Below, in pieces: positions 11,901 to 22,473 of a stretch of 64,000 nt of DNA (the stretch's first letter is position 1; every line of letters begins with the position of its first letter). Origin of the DNA: Thinopyrum elongatum (taxonomy: Eukaryota; Streptophyta; Magnoliopsida; Poales; Poaceae); NCBI GenBank assembly GCA_011799875.1, contig CM022299.1, positions 34,244,755 to 34,308,754 on the forward strand, given 5' to 3'. Both the position numbers and the translations under genes were made by a program. The notes under the pieces are model-generated. The model worked only from the letters and a program-made list of their open reading frames with translations, was not told the origin of the DNA and ran no database searches.

Positions 11901-13900
11901 TTAATTAGTCGAGGGGGACCCACATGTCAGTGGCTGGGCTGCCCAGTCAGCACTGTCAACCCAGTCAACGGGGCCCCCCAGACCCACTGGTCGGCGACCC
12001 AGGGGCGGGACCCACTGAAGCCAGGTCAGCACGGCGGCCGGAGACGCGCCGGTGACCTCTCCAGCGGCGGAAGTTCGCCGGAGTTGCTCGGAAAACCGCT
12101 ACGATGCGCCAAATCGCTCGCAACCACTTGCGTTCGATCGGCCTCTTGCCCGCGCATCTATCTACGGTGGTGGTTCGACCGAAAACGGCCTCTAACGACA
12201 GCGGCGAGCGGTGGAGCGGTCGCCGGAGCTCGGGCAACGACGGAGACGTAGCTAGGAGGCACGGGGAGGCATGGGCTCGAGCTCGCTGGGCTCCTGGGAG
12301 CACCAGGAGTTCGATGCCATGCTCAGGAGTGAGCTCGGCCGGCGGTGGCCACGGTGGCGATGCGACAGGCGGCTGCCGGAGTACGGCAATGGCGCGCGGC
12401 GGTGCTAGCTAGCTACAGGGAGTGAGCGAGCAGCACAGGGGAAGGGAAAGTGCTCACCGAGCGGCACAAGTAGGCCCGCGAGAGGATTAGGAGCTGCCGT
12501 ACAGGGGATCGACGCCGGCGAGCTCCTGTGATCCGAGGTGGGGAACGGTCGACTCCGGGCATTGCCAAGGCCTGCGGCTCGTTCGCGGGGTCGAGGAGGA
12601 AGAGGTAGGCGTCAGCGGATCGTCTGGACTCGTCGGAGAGGTTCGAGGGCGCCGATGGCCGTGAGGTTGACGGAGCTGAGGCGACGGCCACGCTCGACAG
12701 AGGCGAAAGGGAGCGGGCGAGCTCGAGGGAGAGGGAGGGAGAGGCGCGGTGAGTGGATGAGAACGGAGGGAAAGAGCCGAGGGGGTCCTTATCCCCTCGC
12801 TGCGTCGGTGGCTGTCGGTGGCGTCGGCGTGTCGCCGTCTCACCGGCGCGCGCGCGCTCGGCCAGGGAGCGGCCGACACGACGACGGAGAGAGAGGGAAA
12901 TGGGCCAGGTGGGCTGTGGTCGGGGCACTGTGCACTTAGGCCCAGTGCACAGTGCCTCGTTTTATTTTTCTTATTTTCTGTTTTGCTTTTTCTTTATTTA
13001 TTTCTGTTAGGTAATTGTTTAGGCCACTTTTGCTATTTTGTAAAATGTGGGACTTGGCCCAAATATTTCAATGCAATATTTCTTGTCACCAAAAACTTGT
13101 TTGAGCAAAGTAGGATTTTATTTGAATCTGATTTAATTATAAATGAATTAAATAATTCTGTTTTGGTGCTGTTTCCTGTGGTTTGAGTCATTTAGCTAAC
13201 TCCATCATCATTGTTTATATTTTTATAAGTGCTTCTGGAATATTTGCTATTTAGTAAACATTTTTTCAAAAGTGTTTGAGCAAATTTATTTTGCACTTTT
13301 GAATTTGAGTTGAATTTCAGAATAGAATTTGAATTGTTATGTTTAACCACTATGACTAGGCACTGCAAATGTGATGACTTGGCAACATTAGCAGTTAACC
13401 ACAGTGGCTATTACACAGGGGTGTTACAATGTGACTCCAAAGGAAATATGTAAAGGTGTAAAGCGCGACTTAAATCGAAAGATTTTGCGCAAAGAGAATG
13501 AATAGATTACAATGAGTGTTAGTGGCACATCATGATCGACATCATGATCTGAGTTACATCAGATGAAAGTAAAGAACACAAGGGATACTGCTTCAAGAAG
13601 TCTTTTATGGACTAGAGCAAGTCTCTAGACAGTGACATTTAAAGTTAAAAGAATCAGATGTTATTTTGGGTTAAAGAAAATAAGAGGACAATTGTATTCG
13701 TGCAAAGTTATAGAATGGGAAATTCATTTCCTAATCCTGTGCATGTGGATGACGTCCTACTTGCTAGTGGTGATGTCAATCTACTGCAGGAGGAGAAAAG
13801 AAGTTCTTGTCCTCAAAGTTCAAAAGAATGTTCTCGGTAGAGTGTCTCTCGTTATAAGTATCGAGATTCACCAAGAAAAGAATAAAATGGGGTATTAGGA
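9000..13900 (+). pseudogene. Degenerate copia reverse transcriptase, split by a solo LTR
   Basis: Left part (about 9000-9219) translates with stops to a segment resembling the N-terminal end of copia RT (MxDEIKxxNPDDVWD, then NGAKTVGCK). It resumes after the solo LTR (13434 onward). At about 13735-13850 the catalytic region is readable as VDDVLLASGDVNLLQEE, followed by a cysteine-rich frame-shifted tail. Stops and frameshifts exclude function. Orientation agrees with the LTRs. Confidence 0.7.
9220..13428 (+). mobile_element. Solo LTR, 4.2 kb, probably gypsy
   Basis: The sequence starts TGTGACGACCCCGGC and ends GGGGTGTTACA, with a perfect target duplication atgtg (9215-9219 and 13429-13433). 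The 4209-bp length and TGTGAC...GTTACA ends suit the large-LTR gypsy elements of Triticeae, such as the Sukkula type, though the family is not certain. No primer site, polypurine tract or pol sequence occurs inside. Short GC-rich open frames at 12100-12940 on both strands overlap each other and are taken as non-coding LTR sequence. Confidence 0.85.
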
Positions 13901-14807
13901 ATGTCGCATGGACATGCTAAGAAAGGTCTCTAAAGTATGCATGCGAGAAAACCTACACCTGTTCTTATAGTCAAGGGTAATGGAACTGGAAACTTTACTG
14001 TTCCAAAAGTTGATGAGAAAAGATTGAAAATGGATATGGTGCCATATGCTTCAGTTGTTGGAAGCTCAATAGATTACACTGACATAGTTCACGTATCAGG
14101 GTTGTTTTGGCAATGTCCAGTCCATATATAGATCACTGGAATGGAGTCAAAGATATCGGCCTCATGCTGAAAGAAATAAGTGCTCTAAAAAGATTGTGAG
14201 TACAAAGGCAAGACTTGTGAAATGTATAGCAAAATCCACAATTGTCGCTAACTTTCACACTTGGAGTTTTGTGTGGAAAAGCTCCAAAGAATGAAACAAT
14301 TATCATCAATGTGATGCAAAGATATGGTATAGCTTGATATGAGGCTGAGGGACAGGCAAAATGGTTAAGGAGACCTGTACCCGGAGTTGATAATGGTTGA
14401 CAACAGCGATAACCATTTTAAGTTTTTCGCTCCTATAACAACGAGTCAAGTGTTGATGCCAAACACACTGACACAGAGTTATGCGTTGTAAAGGAGAAAG
14501 TCCGGAATTATGTAGAAATGCTTGAAGCATAAAAGCAACAGACAAGTGTTTGCAGATCTGCTTATTAAAGGCTTACTGCCCAGTGTGTTCGGAGAACACA
14601 CAGTCGACATGGGTTTTATGGTATAGTCTAAGTTTTCCGGACAATAAAAGGGTCCAAGGTTAAAGAATTTGTTTCAAAACAGAGAGGTACGTTGTGGCTG
14701 TCTGATTCTATCAGCAATTGAGCTGTGACGATGAAACATGTTCTATGTATTGATCTGTTATGAAACGAGTAAAGTAAAAGTATAAGGTCAAAAGTAAAAG
14801 TTGAGAT

Positions 14808-14819
14808 CAAGGGGGAGAA
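14808..14819 (+). other. Polypurine tract of the copia element
   Basis: caagggggagaa lies directly before the 3' LTR, the expected plus-strand priming site. Confidence 0.8.
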
Positions 14820-15166
14820 TGTTAGGATGATCTCCACCGTGTGGGCCCAACGGCCCACCGGGCCCTTAGATCCGCGCCCTGATCGGGGGCGCTCAACCCA
14901 CTATGGTTGACAGGCCCCTGTCACCTGCACTATATAAAGAGGTGGGGACCGGCGGCTCGCAACACGAGGTTCGTCACGACGCCGTACACCCCACCTACAT
15001 CCCCTACCGATCTAGGGTTAGTGCAGTGCTGACGGAAAGCACCGCCACCGCTACTCTCTGCCATCACCGGCCACCGTCACCATGGCCGGCACCGGGAGCT
15101 CCTCAAGCCACAAGTGAAGGTAGGACCACCGATCTAATCTAGCCTAGTGATCCACAGCATCTATCA
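14820..15166 (+). repeat. 3' LTR of the copia element
   Basis: This 347-bp copy carries nine point differences from the 5' LTR and no indels. Most are C/G to T/A type transitions, as expected from methylated cytosine decay. Confidence 0.9.
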
Positions 15167-16440
15167 TGTACCACCATCATCATCATCATGTATTCATGTG
15201 TTAAAAGCGCACGAGTATGCAAATATATTACATTTGTACGGTTTTTCATTAGCTCGTAGGCCGTCACGTATATGCAAATATATTACTCGTTCTGCTATGC
15301 ATTTGCGTGTGCCTACCAACCACCGAAGGAAGGATTGACCGACTTTTACTCCAAATGGTGATACACTCTGTTCATATTTCTTGAAGCAAGAGGAGAGGAG
15401 TTATGTTAAAAAAAAGGAAGAGGAGTCCTCTTGCTACATCTAAGACGTATATTATACGTGTCTGCTAAATATCAGTCACATCCACTTCACAAGGCCGAAG
15501 GCGGATACGGCGTGAGGAGCGCTAGCCATGGCAAGGCCTAGTTGTGCGCAAACAAGAACCTGGCGTAGTCGGCGAGCGTTCGAACGTTATGGGTCTGGGG
15601 GGGTGGGGGGGGGCTTAGAGGAATGGCGGGGGCGGTGAGGCAGCGGCTGTCAGCTGTCGGCTGTTGGGAGGGGGGAGGCAAACGGTTAGGGCAGGGTAGG
15701 CCGGCGGCTGCCCGAGGAGGAAGAAGGGGATGTTAAAGATCAACATTGCGAGATCTATTTTTGGCCATTGGATGAAGATCTAGTGGTCCTAAATAAAAGT
15801 GACTGATGCAAACCATTTTTTCAGGTGCCTGTATAGGCGCTCCCTATATTATATCTTGTAGAGTGGCTAGTGCAACTAGACGTACAATTATCATGTGTCG
15901 AAAGCACATGTGTACTTCAAAAGAACTCCCACAAAAGCACATGTGTACGGGCTGCTTGCTACCAAGTTGTGCACATATAATACGACTATCGCTATGCATT
16001 TGCGTGTGCGTGTGCCTGCCAACGACCGAAGGAAAGGAAGGATTGATCAACTTCTACTCCTCCGAAAGCCAAGAAAAGGATCGCAGTTGGGAGATGCTTG
16101 GATTTTGCTAATGATCATAACCCTAACAAAAAGTAACAATTATGAAGCTAATAATCAGCTAGTTGACCATAGATCAACCTACTCCCCCCAGACACGGTCA
16201 TGAAAATGGGCCCGCATGTCAGCGGCACGACCCGGCAAACCGGCCTGATTGACTAATCTTGCATTGCCCAAACTTGAGTGTTGTACAAAAGATAGGAGGA
16301 AAGATACGAGTTAGGTAGCCGAGATTGGCCATGGCATGGGGAGCTTTCATTCCCTACAGCTAGCAACGGGTTTCGGCCACCTTTCTGCTCTGTCCCATGG
16401 ATGTGGATCGCCGGCCAAACTGACAGGCCAACATAACATA
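15167..16440. other. Upstream region of the xylanase gene
   Basis: No gene recognised. Related segments recur: ctatgcatttgcgtgtg followed by accaaccaccgaaggaagg at about 15293-15335 and again near 15991-16040; cttgctacatctaagacg near 15430; and two copies of gcacatgtgtac around 15903-15950. A GC-rich 340-bp stretch (15495-15835, with a G run near 15598-15613) interrupts this pattern and may be an inserted fragment of unknown origin. Confidence 0.45.
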
Positions 16441-16459
16441 GATCTAGAGCTGACTCTCC

Positions 16460-16467
16460 CTATAAAT
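16460..16467 (+). promoter_or_regulatory. TATA box of the xylanase gene
   Basis: ctataaat lies about 155 bp before the chosen ATG, in a CT-rich context and followed by a leader with (cag)n/(caa)n repeats. Distance and context suit a plant core promoter, but the transcription start was not determined. Confidence 0.6.
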
Positions 16468-16614
16468 TGCCGCCCTGCGTGCCTCTCATCCCTCCTCACT
16501 TACCACCCAAACATCATCATAGCAGCAGCAGCAGCAACAACAACAGCGCACACGTTTCGCGCTGCGCACACATCGATCGAGTGGTTGAGCGACGTCGTCC
16601 CTTCGGTTGATCGA

Positions 16615-19209
16615 CATGGCATTCACTGAGGTATGTGGCATGTTGTCATGTCTATCTGCTCCTCTCTCATGCATGATTGCAATGCTTAAAAATGCCGCCA
16701 AGGGCTAGTCTCCTGACTGGTCTAGTTTTTATGATTGCAATACCAATGTTCACGCACATCATGGAAGCTTGGACTAAAAATGGCATGGGCTTTATGGTTT
16801 ACTATGTTGCATGTTGGTATGGTCTACTAGTAACCCTGTAAATTTTTAGTAGATTTTGTCGCAAACTTCAACAGTTTCGTGAATTTGCTGGACAAGATGT
16901 GGGTTCCAAGCTAATCATGCATCTTCTTCCGCCGGTTATTTTCCAATCAATCAGTTCCTTCTTTAAAGCCAAGCAACTGATCGAGCAAGCTAGCGATCGA
17001 TATGATATTATCCCCAACAAGAATCGTTACACATGTTGTCCGTGCATTGCATGGCTGTCTGATCCCGACAAGAACGGGGCATCAAACATCGATCGACATT
17101 ATTCGCAAGAACTCTGCTCGTGTGTTCCATTGCGATGGATTAATGTGCGCGCGTGTGTGTGCAGGAGGAGGTGCCACTTGCAATGAAGCTCATGGCGGAC
17201 GGAGGCAGCAGCATGGAGAAAGAGGCGCACATCTCCATGAAGTTGACGGAGGACGGCGGTAGCGAAGACGAGGAGGAGCCTGCCCTCCCTGTGAACCTGC
17301 TCGAGCACCATGGCGGCTCCTGCTCGGAGGAGGCCGACGGCGGCCTAGGCAGCTGGGCGTCGGCCGGCGCGAGCACGCTCTCGGTGCACCACGACCACGT
17401 GCCGCCTCCGCTCTCGGCCACGGCGGAGGACGTGCCGTGCGCGCACAAGCGGAAGCCGAGCGGCCGGTACGTCCTCGCCGCGCACCGGGCGGACGAGAAG
17501 GACGGCCTATGCCGGGAGATAACTTGCGCGCCCAAGCCCAAGGTCACGTACCGGGTGGCCGGCTGGGTTTCCCTGGAGGGTGGCCCCAGCGCGGACGGCG
17601 GCCACAACGTGCACGTCGAGGTCCGCATGCACGACGGCGCGCGGGTCGGCGGCGGCGTGCTGGTGGCCGAGCCGGGGAAGTGGGCCGAGATCAAGGGCGC
17701 GTTTCGGGTCGACGAGCACCCGCGCCGGGCCGAGGTTTACGTCCATGGCCCGCCGGCCGGGGTGGACATCAAGGTCATGGACATGCGCGTGTGCGCCGTG
17801 GACAAGATCGCAAGGCTCAGGCACCTCAGGAAGAAGACGGACAAGGTAATTAACTTCTGTTCATTTCATACATACTGGAAAATTTAAACTTTTCGGTTTG
17901 AAAATTGTGAACTTAGTCACAGTAATGACGCGAGCAGCATGACGCGCGCTACAGATTTTTGAATGAAACATAACTGCATTGCATTCTACTCAAGCGCATG
18001 CAAAAACCATGGCCCACACGGCACGATTTAAATGGTCATATTCTACGTGGTTGCTGCCTGCAGGTGCGCAAGCGTGATGTGGTGCTCAAGTTCAACCAGC
18101 GGTCGGAGGACGGGGCCGATGCCGATGCGGCGGCGGCGGTGAAGGGCGCGTCCATCCGCGTGGTGCAGGTGGAGAACAGCTTCCCGATCGGCGCGTGCAT
18201 CAGCAAGTCGTCCATCCAGAACCCGGCGTTCGTCGACTTCTTTACCAAGCACTTCGACTGGGCGGTGCTGGAGAACGAGCTCAAGTGGTACTACACGGAG
18301 GCGGTGCAGGGGCAGGTGAGCTATGCCGACGCCGACGAGCTCATCGCCTTCTGCGACCGGCTCAAGAAGCCGGTGCGCGGGCACTGCATCTTCTGGGCCG
18401 TCGAGAACTCGGTGCAGCCGTGGGTCCGCGCCCTCAACACCGACCAGCTCAGGGCCGCCGTGGAGTCCCGGATCCGGGGCCTCGTCGCCCGCTACAGCGG
18501 CCGGTTCCCGCAATACGAGGTGAACAACGAGATGCTCCATGGCGCCTTCTTCCGACAGCGCCTTGGCGACGACATCGACGCGCACATGTTCCGGGAGACG
18601 GCGGCCATCGACTCGGCCCCGGCGCTCTTCGTCAACGACTACAACGTGGAGAGCGCCAACGACCCCAACGCGACGCCGGAGAAGTACGTGGCGCTGATCA
18701 CCGACCTGCAGAGGCGCGGCGCGGCCGTGGGCGGGATCGGGGTGCAGGGCCACGTGACGTATCCGGTGGGCGACATCATCTGCAATGCGCTGGACAAGCT
18801 GGCTGCCACGGAGCTCCCCGTGTGGATCACGGAGCTGGACGTGTCGGCCGTGGACGAGGCAGTGCGCGCCGACGACCTGGAGGTGGTGCTGCGGGAGGCG
18901 TTCGCGCACCCGGCCGTGGAGGGGATCATGCTCTGGGGGTTCATGCAGGGCCACATGTGGCGCTCCCACGGGCAGCTCGTCAACGCCGACGGCACGATCA
19001 GCGAGGCCGGGAACAGGTTCGTGGGGCTCCGCCAGGAGTGGACTTCGCACGCGCGCGGGAAGGTGGATGCCAACGGCCACTTCAAGTTCAGGGGGTTCCA
19101 CGGCAAGTACGTGGTGGAGCTGGCCGCCGGCGCCGGCGGGAAGCAGGTGAGGCGCGCATTCGACGTGCACAAGGGGGACGCGCCGCTCGTCGTGGACATG
19201 AACCTCTGA
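16615..19209 (+). CDS. Endo-1,4-beta-xylanase, GH10 with N-terminal CBM22-like module
   Basis: Hydrolyses internal beta-1,4 bonds of cell-wall (arabino)xylan. Three exons: 16615-16629 (only five codons), 17165-17845 and 18064-19209, all GT-AG and phase 0, giving 613 residues. Residues 1-50 are acidic and carry no signal peptide. A CBM22-like beta-sandwich spans about 50-216. The GH10 barrel spans about 265-560 with the acid/base Glu388 in VNNEMLHG and the nucleophile Glu489 in WITELDV; RGHCIFWAV is the plant form of the conserved barrel motif. The last 45 residues form the usual plant GH10 tail. Absence of a signal peptide recalls barley aleurone xylanase, known as a cytosolic precursor released at cell death; a similar route here is inference. 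All catalytic residues and the frame are intact. The start was chosen because it splices in phase and follows a TATA box and leader. Confidence 0.9.
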
Positions 19210-19319
19210 TGGTGATCCCACTCCACACCACCGGCGTCTTGCTCTTGCGTTGCCAGAGTCGGTGGTGATACACGTGGACATGTACGTACGTGCTCCAGCA
19301 TATTGGCTATATATATATA

Positions 19320-19401
19320 CTCCCTCCGTTCTGATTTACTCGTCGTGGTTTTAGTTCAACTTTGAACTAAAATCACGACGAGTAAATCGGAACGGAGGGA
19401 G
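19320..19401. mobile_element. Stowaway MITE (Tc1/mariner), Athos-like, 82 bp
   Basis: CTCCCTCCGTTC ends in inverted orientation are flanked by the TA target duplication (19318-19319 and 19402-19403). The two halves pair over the whole length with two mismatches around a short loop (ttcaactttgaa). Size and sequence fit the Athos group of Triticeae. It lies 110 bp after the xylanase stop, so it may be transcribed in the 3' UTR. Confidence 0.9.
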
Positions 19402-19403
19402 TA

Positions 19404-20035
19404 TATGGGATTGGGATTATGAGTAGCTAGCTATATAGTGGGGCCGTTGAGATTACATTTTGCCATTAGGCAGGATTGATTCAGACTCACACGTACGGTA
19501 TTGTAATTTGTAGTGATGTCTTAGATATGGATTGCAGTAAATAAATGAGGATTTGTCGGTTTACCGTGTTACTCCTATGAGCAAGGTTAATAACCAAGCC
19601 CACTGCTGGGTATATATCAATGCCACGGCCGTACGAGGCGCCGTCTTTTGTTTTGTTGCCCTTAAGTAAATTGGCCACTATTTTTTCATACGAACTTGGA
19701 ATTTGAGTTCTTCGGCTCGTTCGATTCGTATGAACAACACAGATCCAATTATGGTAATAGATCTTGGTTTTGGGAACTTTGGGAAAATGACCTTTTCACT
19801 CTCCGAAATGGCTAAGTGTAGGGCATGGATGCCCTCTGTTTGAACTCCCGTGTTAAGTGCATGGGATGTCCACATCACCCAAAAATACACAAAGAAAAAG
19901 AAAACTAATAAAAACTAAAAAGTAATAAAGATTATAGAATGCTCACGATAAAAGGAATATATACTGGAAATCATGCATGTGGACATGTAATTAGTTCAAA
20001 TTTCAAAAAAAAAAAAGTTTTTCCTGTGGACTATA
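19404..20035. other. Intergenic, no gene recognised
   Basis: AT-rich 3' flank of the xylanase gene. Only short open frames without recognisable domains were seen. The polyadenylation site of the xylanase transcript is presumably in the first few hundred bases. Confidence 0.4.
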
Positions 20036-20039
20036 ACTA

Positions 20040-21390
20040 ATATTTCATTGGTCAAACTGGTGATAAGGAAATACATGCATGCCTTATAAACCAGAAAAGA
20101 AGGAATAGTAATTAAGTTGGTGCATGGGTGCCTTTCAAATAGAGTTGGTGCGTGAGAGATTCAGATAAACTTGGATCAAACACGCCATAAGGAAATACAT
20201 ACATGCCTTATAAACCGGAAAAGAAGAAATAGTAATTTAGTTGGTGCATGGGCGCCTTTCAAATAGAGTTGGTGCATGGGAGATTCAAGATCAAATGCGC
20301 AAGAATTGACGATGGAGAGGTGGTGGAGCCGAGAACCCCGAGTTTGATTGTTGCCCCGAAGATACTCTACTGATGTTTTCAATAAAAAACATAGAAGCAT
20401 ATGCCTTGCCATTTGATGTGTTTGGTATTGGTGCGTTATTATGTGTCGAGACGTCTTGGATCACAGTCGGAAGGTTGTGTGTCATATTTGATTGACTTAA
20501 CCGATTGAAATATAGAGATTTAAAATAAAAAAAGGATCTTCTAATGAAAAACGTAAAGAAAACAATGAATTCAATTATGTCCTCATTTTTTAAGGATAAA
20601 ATTAGTGTACTTAGTCACTGCGCTCGTGCCTAATGTTGGTTATAATCTCGACACATGTCGGGCTTGAACTTGTAGGCAAATTGTATTGCCAAACAATTCT
20701 TGATTTGTTTTACAAATCCACTCTTGACGACTTCTACTTATCATAACTTAACCTTTTGTGTTTGACACATATGTACTTCTAACTCAACTTTTTTACAATT
20801 GAGGTCCACTCAATAAAAATATTGATACAATCTGTATAAACTCTTCTTTTACCAACATATATTGAATATATTCCACACACTGGTCTTTGTTAGGGACGGA
20901 ATATATTTTTCTTCTAATGTGAAATTTGAGTTACATGTATTTCCTGCACATATTTCTAGATCATCAATTTAACCAACGAAACACATTTTATATATCACAA
21001 AAAATATATTATATTTTTTGACATATAACTACATTTCACAAAAGGTTTAGTTTTTCATGGCATATAACTCAATTTTTGTTGGCCAAACAAAAGATCAAGA
21101 AATACATGCATGCCCTATAAACTGGAAGAGAAGTAATGGTAATTAAGTTGGTGCATAGCTGCCTTTCGAAAGAGTTGGTGCACGAACGATTCAAATAAAT
21201 TCATATCAAACACGCCATAATTGAAGATGCAGAGGTGGTGGAGTCGAGAACCCTGAGTTTGGTTATTGCCCCGCAGATACTCTACTAATCTTTTCAGTCA
21301 AAAGGAAGATGAGGGGATGTAAACTTGCCACTTGATGTGTTTGGTATTGGTGCATTGTTGCATGTCGAGACAAGTTGGATCACAATGGAA
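20040..21390. repeat. Three diverged copies of one intergenic repeat
   Basis: Units at about 20040-20155, 20180-20480 and 21080-21390 share aaatacatgcatgcc.tataaac.gga, agttggtgcatgg, gcctttcaaatagagttggtgc and gaggtggtggagycgagaaccc. The second and third share a longer 3' part ending gtgtttggtattggtgc...ttggatcaca. The third copy is cut by the MULE. A segment after the MULE (about 30050-30090) resembles the continuation of the second copy (aaggataaaattag, cttagtcac). Confidence 0.65.
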
Positions 21391-21402
21391 AGAGGTAATA
21401 GC

Positions 21403-21626
21403 ACCCCAGGTCCCTGAACTTGCATGCCAGGTGATGGTTTAGTCCTTGTACTTGCAAAAGCAGATTATTTCATCTCTGAACTTGCAATGGAGGTGCAAAT
21501 TTAGTCCTAGACTAATCACAGCTCGCCAACTGGATGCCAAGTGGCCTGGCTGGTCAGCGCGCGGCATTTTGCACTTAGCCCCCTGCCTTCTTGCCTTATC
21601 AACCCGCAGTTCAACACCAAGTGGCA
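21403..21626 (+). repeat. Left TIR of the MULE
   Basis: Begins accccaggtccctgaac and ends caccaagtggca. It matches the reverse complement of 29745-29968 with three substitutions and no gaps. Confidence 0.9.
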
Positions 21627-22473
21627 TAGAAAACACCTGAAATAAATTTGTCTCCCCCTGGTCAATCATTATCGCTTGTTCCCTCCTGTCCTTCTCTCTC
21701 CGACGCTGCCGCTCGAGCTGGAGCTGGCCGCGGGCTGACGTCAGCCCCCATGGCAACATCGCCGGAGCTCACCGGCGGTGTGCAGCCGCCTCCTTCCGTC
21801 CATCAAGTTAGGCCGCACGGTGTCTTCCCGCCTGACTACGGTTCGTTTTCATCATGTGCTCTGTTCGTCCTCCTCTGCTTCTTTTCTCCTTTATCACACG
21901 TAGCACCGGCGGATCGGCGTGTTTTGAGAGCGATTCTTGTACATCCAGTGGTGCCTATTGCCTATTGTTCTTCCATCGGCGTAAAGAACTGATTTTGACC
22001 ACAGATTTCAGTCTAGGGTTTAGGTATTTCTATTTTTGGTAAAGGTTTAGGGTTCATGTGGTGCTCTGTATTTAGTACGCAAGGTAGCCATTGCAAATTG
22101 TGTGGAATAGCTAACAGATCATGACTGTAACATAAATATCCAATTGTTACAAGATTTGTTCAGGTAGTCTGCAAGATGCAGTTAACTGAACATTTCTTCA
22201 GTTAACTATGTTGCTGCACTTGCAGATGCAGTAACTGATATTTCTTCAGTTAACTATATTGCTGCACTTGATTTTGATCTTTCAAGGGGTGCATATCTTT
22301 GTTGTACTGGACTTGTTCCCCTAAATCTGTAAGAGGTAGTTAACTGAATGTTTGCAGTTAACTAACTGCAGATGCAGTTAACTGAATTTGTGCTTATATT
22401 TTTGCTCTATACTTGTTATGTTAATGTTTGTGCTTATATTCTGCTCTATGTGGGTGCAGTGTGTGATTCAGCA
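21627..22473 (+). promoter_or_regulatory. Promoter/leader region of the MULE transposase
   Basis: Between the TIR and the first clear transposase exon. It contains a short GC-rich frame from ATG 21750 (about 31 codons), which could be a first exon or leader, then an AT-rich stretch with at least six cagttaact palindromes (22175-22390) and two copies of cagttaactat.ttgctgcac. A plausible 3' splice site (gtgcag, 22454-22459) stands just before ATG 22474. Confidence 0.4.

Larger units (their letters stand above)
5316..15166 (+). mobile_element. Complete copia-type LTR retrotransposon, coding-defective
   Basis: Two 347-bp LTRs (5316-5662, 14820-15166) are flanked by the perfect 5-bp target duplication tgtac (5311-5315, 15167-15171). 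A primer-binding site resembling initiator-tRNA-Met (tggtattagaca, 5664) follows the 5' LTR, and a polypurine tract (caagggggagaa, 14808-14819) precedes the 3' LTR. Degenerate copia reverse transcriptase is readable in the 3' part. The GC-rich 5' internal part (5730-6650) shows no recognisable gag. The internal sequence contains a nested 4.2-kb solo LTR. LTRs differ at 9 of 347 sites (7 transitions, 2 transversions, about 2.6 percent), so the insertion is fairly recent, although the coding region is riddled with stops. Confidence 0.9.

Noticed and set aside
12104..13186. Several overlapping open frames inside the 4.2-kb solo LTR
   Set aside because: Overlapping frames on both strands without domain fit GC-rich LTR sequence.
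18043..19281. Long open frames on the minus strand and in other registers across the xylanase exon (up to about 412 codons)
   Set aside because: They mirror the GC-rich third codon positions of the true frame and show no domain; the plus-strand frame has catalytic motifs and splice sites.
21380..21403. Target duplication of the MULE (tried aggtaatag, ggtaatagc, gtaatagca, gatcacaat)
   Set aside because: None matches the bases after the right TIR (ttcccctct, tgatctact).
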